Assembly (NCBI GenBank): GCA_037013495.1
Contig: CM072801.1
Span: 110,677,816-110,741,815 of the forward strand
Direction: 5' to 3'
DNA: 64,000 bases
Origin: Hippophae tibetana
Lineage: Eukaryota; Streptophyta; Magnoliopsida; Rosales; Elaeagnaceae
Below, one piece after another: positions 12,360-25,100 of this stretch (its first letter is position 1; each line of letters begins with the position of its first letter). The position numbers were made by a program, and so were the translations under genes. The notes beneath the pieces are model-generated. The model had not been told where the DNA came from and did no database searches. It saw only the letters and a program-made list of their open reading frames with translations.

Positions 12360-14987
12360 GTGCTGATAATAGTGTATCTATGTTCACATATATATTTTTT
12401 GCATTTTAGATTTAAAATATTTTGTGCTTTGAAGGTTTTCTCCTCTACTAAGTCACAAATTAAAAACATAGAAAGAAATTGTGTCCTTATAGTCTTGTCT
12501 TTTATTTCAATTTTGTTGACATTGTTTTCCACATTATATTTCATATCTTAATTTTCTTTAAAATCTTGTTATCTTTAATTTTTCTTTGTTTAATGTGTCC
12601 CACCTCTCTTACTTCTTGAGAAAAACAAGAGAGCTAATACAGTTCACAGTGTAAAAACAAAAAGAAGGTATTAATTATGGTTGTAACTTAAAACTGTTAT
12701 AACTTTTAATTTGTGCATCGAAATGACTACTATAATATATCAATTCTGAAGCTCGTTTCGATGCCTAAAAATGCACTGTAGCAAAAGTATATTTCCCCAC
12801 TTTTGTCAACCCGAATTTCATGGTTCATACTACATAATGATGTGTTAAACTTTGGTCGCACCTTATTTCGTTGTAATCTGTTCTTTCCCTTTAGGATTTC
12901 AATTTGTTCATCTTAGCCATATTCTTAGTAATTCAATCTTTCTTATTCCATTGAGTTCCAGGGTTCTTAGGTTGTCCAGAAAAGGGATTCACATCGTTTG
13001 GGATCATTGCCTTGGGTGCTGATAATAGTGTATCTCTCTTCACATATCTCTTTTTTGAATTTTAGATTTAAAAGTTTTTGTGCTTTGAAGGTTTTCTTCT
13101 ATCTTAAGTCACAATTTAAAAAAAGAGAAAGAAATTGTGTCCTTAAAGTCTTTTCTTTTATTTCAATTTTGTTGACATTGTTTTTCCACTTTGGATTTCA
13201 TATCTTATTTTTCTTTAAAATATCGTTATCTTTTACTTTTCTTTGTTTTATGTGTTCCACCTTCTTTCTTCTTTTGACAAAAACAAGAGAGCTAATACAG
13301 TTCTCAGTGTAAAAACAAAAAGAAGGTATTAATTATAGTTGCAACTTAAAACTGTTATAACTTTTAATTTGTGCACCCAAAGGACTACTATAATATATCA
13401 AATCTGAATCTCGTTTCGATACCTAAAAACGCACCGTAGCAATAGTATATTTCCCCACCTTTGTCAATCCGAATTTCATGGTTCATACTATATAATGATG
13501 TCTTAAACTTTGGTCACACCTTATTTCGTTGTAATCTGTTCTTGCTCTTTAGGATTTCAATTTGTTCATCTTAGCCATATTCTTAGTAATTCAATCTTTC
13601 TTATTCCATTGAGTTCCAGGGTTCTTAGGTTGTCCAGAAAAGGGATTCGCATCGTTTGGGATCATTGCCTTGGGTGCTGATAATAGTGTATCTCTCTTCA
13701 CATATCTCTTTTTTGAATTTTAGATTTAAAATTTTTTGTGCTTTGAAGGTTTTCTTCTATCTTAAGTCACAATTTAAAAAAAGAGAAAGAAATTGTGTCC
13801 TTAAAGTCTTTTCTTTTATTTCAATTTTGTTGACATTGTTTTTCCACTTTGGATTTCATATCTTATTTTTCTTTAAAATATCGTTATCTTTTACTTTTCT
13901 TTGTTTTATGTGTTCCACCTTCTTTCTTCTTTTGACAAAAACAAGATAGCTAATACAGTTCACAGTGTAAAAACAAAAAGAAGGTATTAATTATGGTTGT
14001 AACTTAAAACTGTTATAACTTTTAATTTGTGCACCGAAAGGACTACTATAATATATCAAATCAGAAGCTCGTTTCGATACCTAAAAACGCACCATAGCCA
14101 TAGTATATTTCCCCACCTTTGTCAATCCGAATTTCATGGTTCATTCTACATAAGGATGTCTTAAACTTTGGTCACACCTTATTTCGTTGTAATCTGTTCT
14201 TGCTCTTTAGGATTTCAATTTGTTCATATTAGCCATATTCTTAGTAATTCAATCTTTCTTATTCTATTCATTTCCAGGGTTCTTAGGTTGTCCACAAAAG
14301 GAATTCCCATCGTTTGGGATCATAACCTTGGGTGCTGATAATAGTGTATCTATGTTCACATATCTATTTTTTGAATTTTAGATTTAAAATATTCTCTACT
14401 TTGAAGGTTTTCTCCTCGACTAAGTCATAAATTAAAAACATAGAAAGAAATTGTGTCCTTAAAGTCTTGTCTTTTATTTCAATTTTGTTGAAATTTTTTT
14501 CCACTGTGGATTTCATATCTTAATTTTCATTAAAATCTCGTTATCTTTTACTTTTCTTTGTTTTATGTGTTCCACCTCTCTTTCTTCTTGAGAAAAGCAA
14601 GAGCGCTAATACAATTCACATTGTAAAAGCAAAAAGAAGGTATTAATTATGGTTGTAACTTAAAACTGTTATAACATTTAATTTGTGCATCGAAATGACT
14701 ACTATAATATATCAAATCGGAAGTTCGTTTAGATGCCTAAAAATGCACCATAGTAGTAGTATATTTCCCCACTTTTGTCAACATGAATTTCATGGTTCAT
14801 ACTACATAATGATGTCTTAAAATTTGGTCGCACCTTATTTCGTTGTAATCTCTTCTTGCTCTTTAGGATTTCAATTTGTTCATCTTAGCCATATTCTTAG
14901 TAATTCAATACTTCTTATTCCATTGAGTTCTAGGGTACTTAGGTTGTCCAGAAAAGGAATTCGCATCATTTGGGCTCATAGCCTTAG
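12360..14987. repeat. Array block 5, including a near-identical pair at 13016 and 13674
   Basis: Landmarks lie at 12360, 13016, 13674 and 14332. The copies at 13016 and 13674 are near-identical tandem neighbours (658 bp apart). Both carry ATCATTGCCTTGGGTGCTG, GTGTATCTCTCTTCACATA and a CTTTTTTGAATTTTAG variant not seen elsewhere. Copies 12360 and 14332 share CTATTCA before TTCCAGGG with the older pair at 3182 and 3838. This is a recent one-monomer duplication inside an otherwise mixed stretch. Confidence 0.9.
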
Positions 14988-17603
14988 TTGCTGATAATAG
15001 TGTATCTATTTTCACATATCTATTTTTTGAATTTTAGGTTTAAACTTTTCTATACTTTGGAGGTTTTCTCCTCTCTTAAGTCACAAATTAAAAAAATAGA
15101 AAGAAATTGTGTCCTTGAAGTCTTGTCTTTTATTTCAATTTTGTTGACATTGTTTTTCCACTTTGGATTTCATATCTTATTTTTCTTTAAAATATCGTTA
15201 TCTTTTACTTTTCTTTGTTTTATGTGTTCCACCTTTCTTTCTACTTGAGAAAAACAAGAGACTAATACAGTTCACAGGGTAAAAACAAAAAGAAGGTATT
15301 AATTATGGTTGTAACTTAAAACTATTATAACTTTTAATTTGTGCGTCGAAATGACTACTATAATATATCAAATCGGAAGTTCGTTTCGATGCCTAAAAAC
15401 GCACCGTAGCAATAGTATATTTCCCCACTTTTGTCAACCCGAATTTCATGGTTCATACTGCATAATGATGTCTTAAACTTTGGTCGCACCTTATTTCGTT
15501 GTAATCTGTTCTTTCCCTTTAGTATTTCAATTTGTTCATCTTAGCCATATTCTTAGTAATTCAATCTTTCTTATTCCATTGAGTTCCAAGGTACTTAGGT
15601 TGTCCAGAAAAGGGATTCGCATCGTTTGGGATCATAGTCTTGGTTGCTGATAATAGTGTATCTATATTCACATATCTATTTTTTGAATTTTAGATTTAAA
15701 AAATTTTGTGCTTTGGAGGTTTTCTCCTCTCTTAAGTCACAAATTAAAAAAATAGAAGGAAATTATGTTCTTAAAGTCTTGTCTTTTATTTCAATTTTGT
15801 TGACATTGTTTTTCCACTTTGGATTTCATATCTTATTTTTCTTTAAAATATCGTTATCTTTTACTTTTCTTTGTTTTATGTGTTCCACCTTTCTTTCTAC
15901 TTGAGAAAAACAAGAGACTAATACAGTTCACAGTGTAAAAACAAAAAGTAGGTATTAATTGGGGTTGTAAATTAAAACTGTTATAACTTTTAATTTGTGC
16001 ATCAAAATGACTACTATAATATATCAAATCTGAAGCTTGTTTTGATGCAAAAACCGCACCGTAGCAATAGTATATTTCCCAATTTTGTCAACCCGAATTT
16101 CATGGTTCATACTACATAATGATGTCTTAAACTTTGGTCGCACCTTATTTCGTTGTAAACTGTTCTTGCCCTTTAGGATTTCAATTTGTTCATCTTAGCC
16201 ATATTCTTAGAAATTCAATATTTCTTATTCGTTTGAGTTCCAGGGTTCTTAGGTTGTCCGCAAAAGGGATTCGCATCGTTTGGAAATAGACTTGGTTGCT
16301 GAAAATAGTGTATATATCTTCACATATCTATTTTTTGAATTTTAGGTTTAAATATTTTTCTCCTTTGGAGGTTTTCTCCTCTTTTAAGTCACAAATTAAA
16401 AAAATAGAAAGAAATTGTGTCCTTAAAGTCTTGTCTTTTATTTCAATTTTGTTGACATTGTTTTTCCACTTTGGATTTCATATCTTATTTTTCTTTCAAA
16501 TCTCGTTATCTTTTACTTTTCTTTGTTTTATGTGTTCTACCATTCTTTCTTCTTGAGAAAAACAAGAGACTAATACAGTTCATAGGATAAAAACAAAAAG
16601 AAGGTATTAATTGGGGTTGTAAATTAAAACTGTTATAACTTTTAATTTCCGCATAGAAATGACTAGTATAATATATCAAATCTGAAGCTCGTTTCGATGC
16701 CTAAAAACGCATCGTAGCAATTGTATATTTCCCCACCTTTGTCAACCCGAAATTCATGGTTCATACTACATAATGATGTCTTAAACTTTGGTCAAACCTT
16801 ATTTTGTTGTAATCTGTTCTTGCTCTTTAGGATTTCAATTTGTTCATCTTAGCCATATTCTTAGTAATTCAATCTTTCTTATTCCATTGAGTTCCAGGGT
16901 ACTTAGGTTGTCTAGAAAAGGGATTCGGATCGTTTGGAATCATAGCCTTGGTTGCTGATAATAGTGTATCTATCTTCACATATCTTTTTTTTGAATTTTA
17001 GATTTAAAACATTTTGTACTTTAACAGTTTTCTTCTCTCTTAAGTCACAAATTAAAAAAAGAGAAAGAAATTGTGTCCTTAAAGTCTTGTCTTTTATTTC
17101 AATTTCTTCGACATTGTTTTCCACTTTGGATTTCATATCTTATTTTTCTTTAAAATCTCGTTATCTTTTACTTTCCTTTGTTTTATGTGTTCCACCTTTC
17201 TTTCTTCTTGAGAAAAACAAGAGAGCTAATACAGTTCACAGTGTAAAAACAAGAAGAAGGTATTAATTATGGTTGTAATTTAAAACTGTTATAACTTTTA
17301 ATTTGTGCATCGAAATGACTACTATAATAAATCAAATCTGAAGCTCGTTCTGATACCTAAAAATGAACCGTAGCAATAGTATATTTCCCCACTTTTGTCA
17401 ACCCAACTTTCATGGTTCATACTACATAATTATATCTTAAACTTTGGTCGCACCTTATTTCGTTGTAATCTGTTCTTGCCATTTAGGATTTCAATTTTTT
17501 CATCTTAGTTTCTTAGTAATTCAATCTTTCTTAGTCCATTGAGTTCCACGGTTCTTTGGTTGTCTGCAAAAGGGATTCGTATCATTTGAGATCATAGCCT
17601 TAG
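14988..17603. repeat. Array block 6: shortened relative of block 3 plus one copy
   Basis: Landmarks lie at 14988, 15644, 16296 and 16952. The first three correspond to 7117, 7774 and 9081, so one monomer is missing relative to block 3. The join lies in the shared sequence ACTATAATATATCAAATC near 16009-16035: left of it the sequence follows the copy after 7774, and right of it, with GCTTGTTTTGATGC, it follows the copy before 9081. The second half of copy 16952 (about 17266-17430) begins a segment that recurs near 45.4 kb. Confidence 0.88.
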
Positions 17604-20600
17604 TTGCTGATAATAGTGTATCTATCTTCACATATCTATTTTTTGAATTTTAGATTTAAATTATTTTGTGCTTTGGAGGTTTTCCCTCTCTTAAGTCACA
17701 AATTTCAAAAAGAGAAAGAAATTGTGTCCTTAAAGTCTTGTCTTTTATTTCAATTTTGTTGACATTCTTTTCCACTTGGGAATTCACATCTTATTTGACT
17801 TTAAAATCTCGTTATCTTTTACTTTTCTTTGTTTTATGTGTTCCACCTTTCTTTCTTCTTGCGAAAAACAAGAGACTAATACAGTTCGCAGTGTAAAACC
17901 AAGAGGAAGGTATTAATTAGGGTTGTAACTTAAAACTGTTATAACTTTTTATTTGTGCATCCAAATGACTAATATCATATATCAAATCTGAAGCTCGTTT
18001 CGATACCTAAAAAAGCACCATAGCAATAGTATATTTCCCCACCTTTTTCAACCCGAATTTCATGGTTCATACCACATAATGATGTCTTAAACTTTGGTCA
18101 CACCTTATTCCGTTGTAATCTGTTTTTGCTCTTTAGGATTTCAATTTGTTCATCTTAGCCATATTCTTAGTAATTCAATACTTCTTATTCTTTTGAGTTC
18201 CAAGGTTCTTAGGTTGTCCGCAAAAGGGATTCGCATCGTTAGAAATCATAGCCTTAGTTGCGTATAAGGTGTATCTATCTTCACATATCAATTTTGTGAA
18301 TTTTAGATTTAAAAAATTTTGTGCTTTGGAGGATTTCTCCTCTCTTAAATCACAAATTAAAAAAATAGAAAGAAATTGTATCCTTAAAGTCTTGTCTTTT
18401 ATTTCAATTTTGTTGACATTGTTTTCCACTTTGGATTTCATATCTTATTTTTCTTTAAAATCTCGTTATCTTTTACTTTTCTTTGTTTTATGTGTTCCGC
18501 CTTTGTTTCTTTTTGAGAAAAACAAGAGAGCTAATACAGTTCACAGTGTAAAAACAAGAAGAAGGTATTAATTATGGTTGTAACTTAAAACTGTTATAAG
18601 TTTTAATTTGTGCATTTAAATGACTACTATAACGTATCCAATCTAAGGATCGTTGCGATACCTAAACACGCACCGTAGCAATAGTATATTTCCCAACTTT
18701 TGTCAACCCGAATTTCATATTTCATACTACATAATGATGTCTTAAACTTTGGTCGCACCTTGTTTCGATGTAATCTCTTTTTGCTCATTAGGATTTCAAT
18801 TTGTTCATCTTAGCCATATTCTTACTAATTCAATCTTTCTTATTCCATTGAGTTCCAGGGTTCTTAGGTTGTCCGCAAAAGAGATTCGCATCGTTTGGGA
18901 TCATAACCTTGGTTGCTCCAAATAGTGTATCTATCTTCACATATCTATTTTTTAAATTTTAGATTTAAAAAATTTTGTGCTTTGAAGGTTTTCTCCTCTC
19001 TTAAGTCACAAATTAAAAATATAGAAAGAAATTGTGTCCTTAAATTCTTGTCTTTTATTTCAATTTTGTTGACATTGTTTTCCACTTTGGATTTCATATC
19101 TTATTTTTCTTTAAAATCTCGTTATCTTTTACTTTTCTTTGTTTTATGTGTTCCACCTTTCTTTCTTCTTAGAAAAAAAGAGAGCTAATACAGTTCACAG
19201 TGTAAAAACAAGAAGAAGGTATTAATTAAGGTTGTAACTTAAAACTGTTATAACTTTTAATTTGTGCATCAAAATGACTATTATTTAATATCAAATCTGA
19301 AGCTCGTTTCGATACTAAAAACGCACCGTAGCAATAGTATATTTCCCCCCTTTTGTCAACCCAAAATCCATGGTTCATACTACATAATGATGTCTTAAAC
19401 TTTGGTCGCACCTTATTTCATTGTAATTTGTTGTTGCCCTTTAGGATTTCAATTTTTTCATCTTAGCCATTTTCTTAGTAATTCAATCTTTCTTATTCCA
19501 TTGAGTTCTAGGGTTCTTAGGTTGTCTGCAAAAGGGATTCGTATCGTTTGGGATCATAGCCTTGGTAGCTGATAATAGTGTATCTATCTTCACATATCTA
19601 TCTTTTGAATTTTAGATTTAAAAAAATTTGTGCTTTGGAGTTTTTCCCCTCTCTTAAGTCACAAATTTTAAAAAGAGAAAGAAATTGTGTCCTTATAGTC
19701 TTTTCTTTTATTTCAATTTTGTTGACATTGTTTTCCACTTTGGATTTCATATCTTATTTTTCTTTAAAATCTCGTTATCTTTTACTTTTCTTTGTTTTAT
19801 GTGTTCCATCTTTCTTTCTTCTTGAGAAAAACAAGAGAGCTAATATAGTTCACAGTGTAAAAATAAGAAGAAGGTATTAATTATGGTGGTAAATTAAAAC
19901 TGTTATAACTTTTAATTGGTGCATTTAAATGACTACTATAACATATCCAATATAAGGATCGTTGCGATACCTAAACACGCACCGTAGCAATAGTATATTT
20001 CCCCACTTTTGTCAACCTGAATTTCATGGTTCATACTAATGATGTCTTAAACTTTGGTCGCACCTTATTTCGTTGTAATCTGTTCTTGCCCTTTAGGATA
20101 TCAATTTGTTCATCTTAGCCATATTCTTAGTAATTCAATCTTTCTTATTGCATTGAGTGCCAGGGTTCATAGGTTATCCGCAAAAGGGATTCGCATCGTT
20201 TGTGATCATAGCATTGGTTGTTGATAATAGTGTATCTGTCTTCACATATCTATTTTTGGAATTTTAGATTTAAAATATTTGGTGCTTCGGAAGTTTTCCC
20301 CTCTCTTAAGTCACAAATTTCAAAAAGAGAAAGAAATTGTGTCCTTAAAGTCTTGTCTTTTATTTCAATTTTGTTGACATTGTTTTCCACTTTGGATTTC
20401 ATATCTTATTTTTCATTAAAATCTCGTTATCTTTTACTTTTTTTTGTTTTATGTGTTCCACCTTCCTTTCTTCTTGAGAAAAACAAGAGAGCTAATACAG
20501 TTCACAGTGGAAAAACAAGAAGAAGGTATTAATTATGGTTGTAACTTAAAACTGTTATAACTTTTAATTTGTGCATTTAAATGACTACTATAACATATCC

Positions 20601-22185
20601 AATATAAGGATCGTTGAGATACCTAAACACGCACCGTAGCAATAGTATATTTCCCCACTTTTGTCAACCCGAATTTCATGGTTCATACTATATAATGATG
20701 TCTTAAAGTTTGGTCGCACCTTATTTCGTTCTAATCTGTTCTTACCCTTTTGGATTTCAATTTGTTCATCTTAGCCATATTCTTAGTAATTCAATCTTTC
20801 TTATTCCATTGAGTTCCAGGGTTCTTTGGTTGTCCACAAAAGGGATTCGTATCATTTGGGATCATAGCCTTGGTTGCTGATAATAGTGTATCTATCTTCA
20901 TATATCTATTTTTTGAATTTTAGATTTAACAAAAAATTGTGCTTTGGAGGTTTTCTCCTCTCTTAAGTCACAAATTATAAAAAGAGAAAGAAATTGTGTC
21001 CTTATAGTCTTGTCTTTTATTTCAATTTTGTTGACGTTGTTTTCCACTTTGGATTTCATATCTTATTTTTCTTTAAAATCTCGTTATCTTTTACTTGTCT
21101 TTGTTTTATGTGTTCCACCTTTCTTTTTTCTTGAGAAAAACAAGAGAGCTAATACAGTGCACAGTGTAAAAACAAAAAGAAGGTATTAATTGTGGTTGTA
21201 ACTTAAAACTGTTATAACTTTTAATTTGTGCATCAAAATAACTACTATAACATATCAAATCTGAAGCTCGTTCTGATACCTAAAACCGCATAGTAGCAAT
21301 AGTATATTTCCCCACTTTTGTCAACCCAAATTTCATGGTTCGTACTACATAATGATGTCTTAAAATTTGGTCGCACCTTATTTCGTTGTAATCTCTTTTC
21401 GCTCATTAGGATTCCAATTTGTTCATCTTAGATATATTCTTAGTAATTCAATCTTTCTTATTCCATTGAGTTCCAGCGTTCTTAGGTTGTCCGCAAAAGG
21501 GATTCGCATCGTTTGGGATCATAACATTGGTTGCTCAAAATAGTGTATCTATCTTCACATATCTATTTTTCTATTTTTAGATTTAAAAAATTTTGTGCAT
21601 TGATGGTTTTCCCCTCTCTTAAGTCACAAATTAAAAAAATAGAAAGAAATTGTGTCCTTAAAGTCTTGTCTTTTATATCAATTTTGTTGACATTGTTTTC
21701 CACTTTGGATTTCGTATCTTATTTTTCTTTAAAATCTCGTTATCTTTTACTTTTCTTTGTTTTATGTGTTCAACCTTTCTTTCTTCTTGTGAAAAACAAG
21801 TGACTAATACAGTTTGCAGGGTAAAAACAAAAGGAAGGTATTAATTGGGGTTGTAACTTAAAACTGTTATAACTTTTAATTTGTGCATCGAAATGACTAA
21901 TATAATATATCAAATGTAAAGCTCGTTTCGATACCTAAAAACGCACCGTAGCAATAGTATATTTCCCCACCTTTTTCAACCCGAATTTCAGGGTTCATAC
22001 AACATAATGATGTCTTAAACTTTGGTCACACCTTATTCCGTTGTAATCTGTTCTTGCTCTTTAGGATTTCAATTTGTTCATCTTAGCCATATTCTTTGTA
22101 ATTCAATACTTCTTATTCTTTTGAGTTCCAAGGTTCTTAGGTTGTCCGCAAAAGGGATTCACATCATTTGGGATTATAGCCTTGG
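17604..22185. repeat. Array block 7: seven diverged monomers
   Basis: Landmarks lie at 17604, 18258, 18913, 19566, 20218, 20874 and 21531. Copies 17604 and 18258 have relatives at 45753 and 46409. Copy 18258 has the shortened landmark TTGCGTATAAGGTG, as do 22186 and 46409 in slightly different form. Copy 20218 has TTGCATTGAGTGCC and GGTTATCCGCAAAAGG, a subfamily also seen at 26096 and 31338. Near 20034 a 4-bp deletion shortens the usual TACTACATAATGATG. Confidence 0.88.
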
Positions 22186-25100
22186 TTGCTCATAAGGTGT
22201 ATCTATGTTCACAAATCTATTTTTCGAATTTTAGATTTAAAAATTTTTGTGCTTTGAAGGTTTTCTCCTCTTTTAAGTCACAAATTAATAAAATAGAAAG
22301 AAATTGTGTCCTTAAAGTCTTGTCTTTTATATCAATTTTGTTGACATTGTTTTGCACTTTGGATTTCCTATCTTATTTTTCATTAAAATCTCGTTATCTT
22401 TTACGTCTCTTTGTTTTATGTGTTCCACCTTTCTTTATTCTTAGAAAAACAATAGAGCTAATACAGTTCACAGTGTAAAAACAAGAAGAAGGTATTAATT
22501 ATGGTTGTAACTAAAACCTGTTATAATTTTTAATTTGTGCATTGAAATGACTACTATAATATATCAAATTTGAAGCTCGTTCCGATACCTAAAAACGCTA
22601 CATAGCAATAGTATATTTCCCTACTTTTGTCAACCCAAATTTCATGGTTCATACTACATAATGATGTCTTAAACTTTGGTCGCACCTTATTCGTTGTAAT
22701 CTGTTGTTGCCCTTTAGGATTTCAATTTGTTTATCTTAGCCATATTCTTAGTAATTCAATCTTTCTTATTCCATTGAGTTCCAGGGTTCTTAGGTTGTCC
22801 GCAAAAGGGATTCGTATTGTTTGGGATCATAGCCTTGGTTGCTGATAATAGTGTATCTATATTCACATATCTATTTTGTTAATTTTAGATTTAAAAAAAT
22901 TTGTGCTTTGGAGGTTTTGTCCTCTCTTAAGTCACAAATTAAAAAAATAGAAAGAAATTGTGTCCTTAAAGTCTTGTCTTTTATTTCAATTTTGTTGACA
23001 TTATTTTCCACTTTGGATTTCATATCTTATTTTTCTTTAAAATCTCGTCATCTTTTACTTTTCTTTGTTTTATGTGTTCCACCTTTCTTTCTTCTTAGGA
23101 AAACAAGAGAGCTAATACAGTTCACAATGTAAAAACAAGAAGAAGGTATTAATTATGGTTGTAACTTAAAACTGTTATAACTTTTAATTTGTGCATTGAA
23201 ATGACTACTATAATATATCAAATCTGAAGCTCATTCCGATACCTAAAGACACACCGTAGCAATAGTATATTTCCCCACTTTTGTCAACCCGAATTTCATG
23301 GTTCATACTACATAATAATGTCTTAAACTTTGGTCGCACCTTATTTCGTTGTAATCTGTTCTTGCCCTTTAGGATTTCAATTTGTTCATCTTAGTCATAT
23401 TCTTAGTAATTCAATCTTTCTTATTCCATTGAGTTCCAGGGTTCTTAGGTTGTCCGCAAAAGGGATTCGCATCGTTTGAGATCATAGCCTTGGTTGCTCA
23501 AACCAGTGTATCTATCTTCACATATCTATTTTTCGAATTTTAGATTTAAAAAATTTTGTGCTTTGGCGGTTTTGCCCTCTCTTAAGTCACAAATTATAAA
23601 AAGAGAAAGAAATTGTGTCCTTATAGTCTTGTCTTTTATTTCAATTTTGTTGACATTGTTTTCCACTTTGGATTTCATATCTTATTTTTCTTTAAAATCT
23701 CGTTATCTTTTACTTTTCTTTGTTTTATATGTTCAACCTTTCTTTTTTCTTGAGAAAAACAAGAGAGCTAATACTGTTCACAATGTAAAAACAAGAAGAA
23801 GGTATTAATTATGGTTGTAACTTAAAACTGTTATAACTTTTAATTTGTGCATTTAAATGACTACTATAATATATCATATCTGAAGCTCGTTCTGATACCT
23901 AAAACCGCACAGTAGCAATAGTATATTTCCCCACTTTTGTCAACCCGAATTTCATGGTTCATACTACATAATGATGTCTTAAAATTTGGTCGCACCTTAT
24001 TTCGTTGTAACCGCTTTTTTCTCATTAGGATTCCAATTTGTTCATCTTAGCCATATTCTTAGTAATTCAATCTTTCTGATTCCATTGAGTTCCAGCGTTC
24101 TTAAGTTGTAAGCAAAAGGGATTCGCATCGTTTGGGATCATAACATTGGTTGCTCAAAATAGTGTATCTATCTTCACATATCTATTTTTTGAATTTTAGA
24201 TTTAAAAAATTTTGTGCTTTGGAGGTTTTCCCCTCTCTTATGTCACAAATTTTAAAAAGAGAAAGAAATTGTGTCCTGATAGTCTTGTCTTTTATTTCAA
24301 TTTTGTTGACATGGTTTTCCACTTTGGATTTCATATCTTATTTTTCTTTAAAATCTCGTTATCTTTACTTTTCTTTGTTTTATGTGTTCCACCTTTCTTT
24401 TTTCTTGAGAAAAACAAGAGAGCTAATATAGTTCACAGTGTAAAAACAAAAAGAAGGTATTAATTGTGGTTGTAACTTAAAACTGTTATAACTTTTAATT
24501 TGTGATAAAAATGACTACTATAACATATCAAATCTGAAGCTCGTTCTGATACCTAAAACCGCACAGTAGCAATAGTATATTTCCCCACTTTTGTCAACCC
24601 AAATTTCATGGTTCATACTACATAATGATGTCTTAAAATTTGGTCACACCTTCTTTCGTTGTAATCTCTTTTTGCTCATTAGGATTCCAATTTGTTTATA
24701 TTAGCCATATTCTTAGTAATTCAATCTTTCTTATTCCATTGAGTTCCAGCGTTCTTAGGTTGTCCACAAAAGTGATTCGCATCGTTTGGGATCATAACAT
24801 TGGTTGCTCAAAATAGTGTATCTATTTTCACATATCTATTTTTCGAATTTTAGATTTAAAAAATTTTGTGCTTTGAAGGTTTTCTCCTCTCTTAAGTCAC
24901 AAATTAAAAAAATAGAAAGAAATTGTGTCCTTTCTTTTATTTCAATTTTGTTGACATTGTTTTCCACTTTGGATTTCATGTCTTATTTTTCTTTAAAATC
25001 TCGTTATATTTTACTTCTCTTTGTTTTATGTGTTCCACCTTTCTTTATTCTTAGAAAAACAATAGAGCTAATACAGTTCACAGTGTAAAAACAAGAAGAA

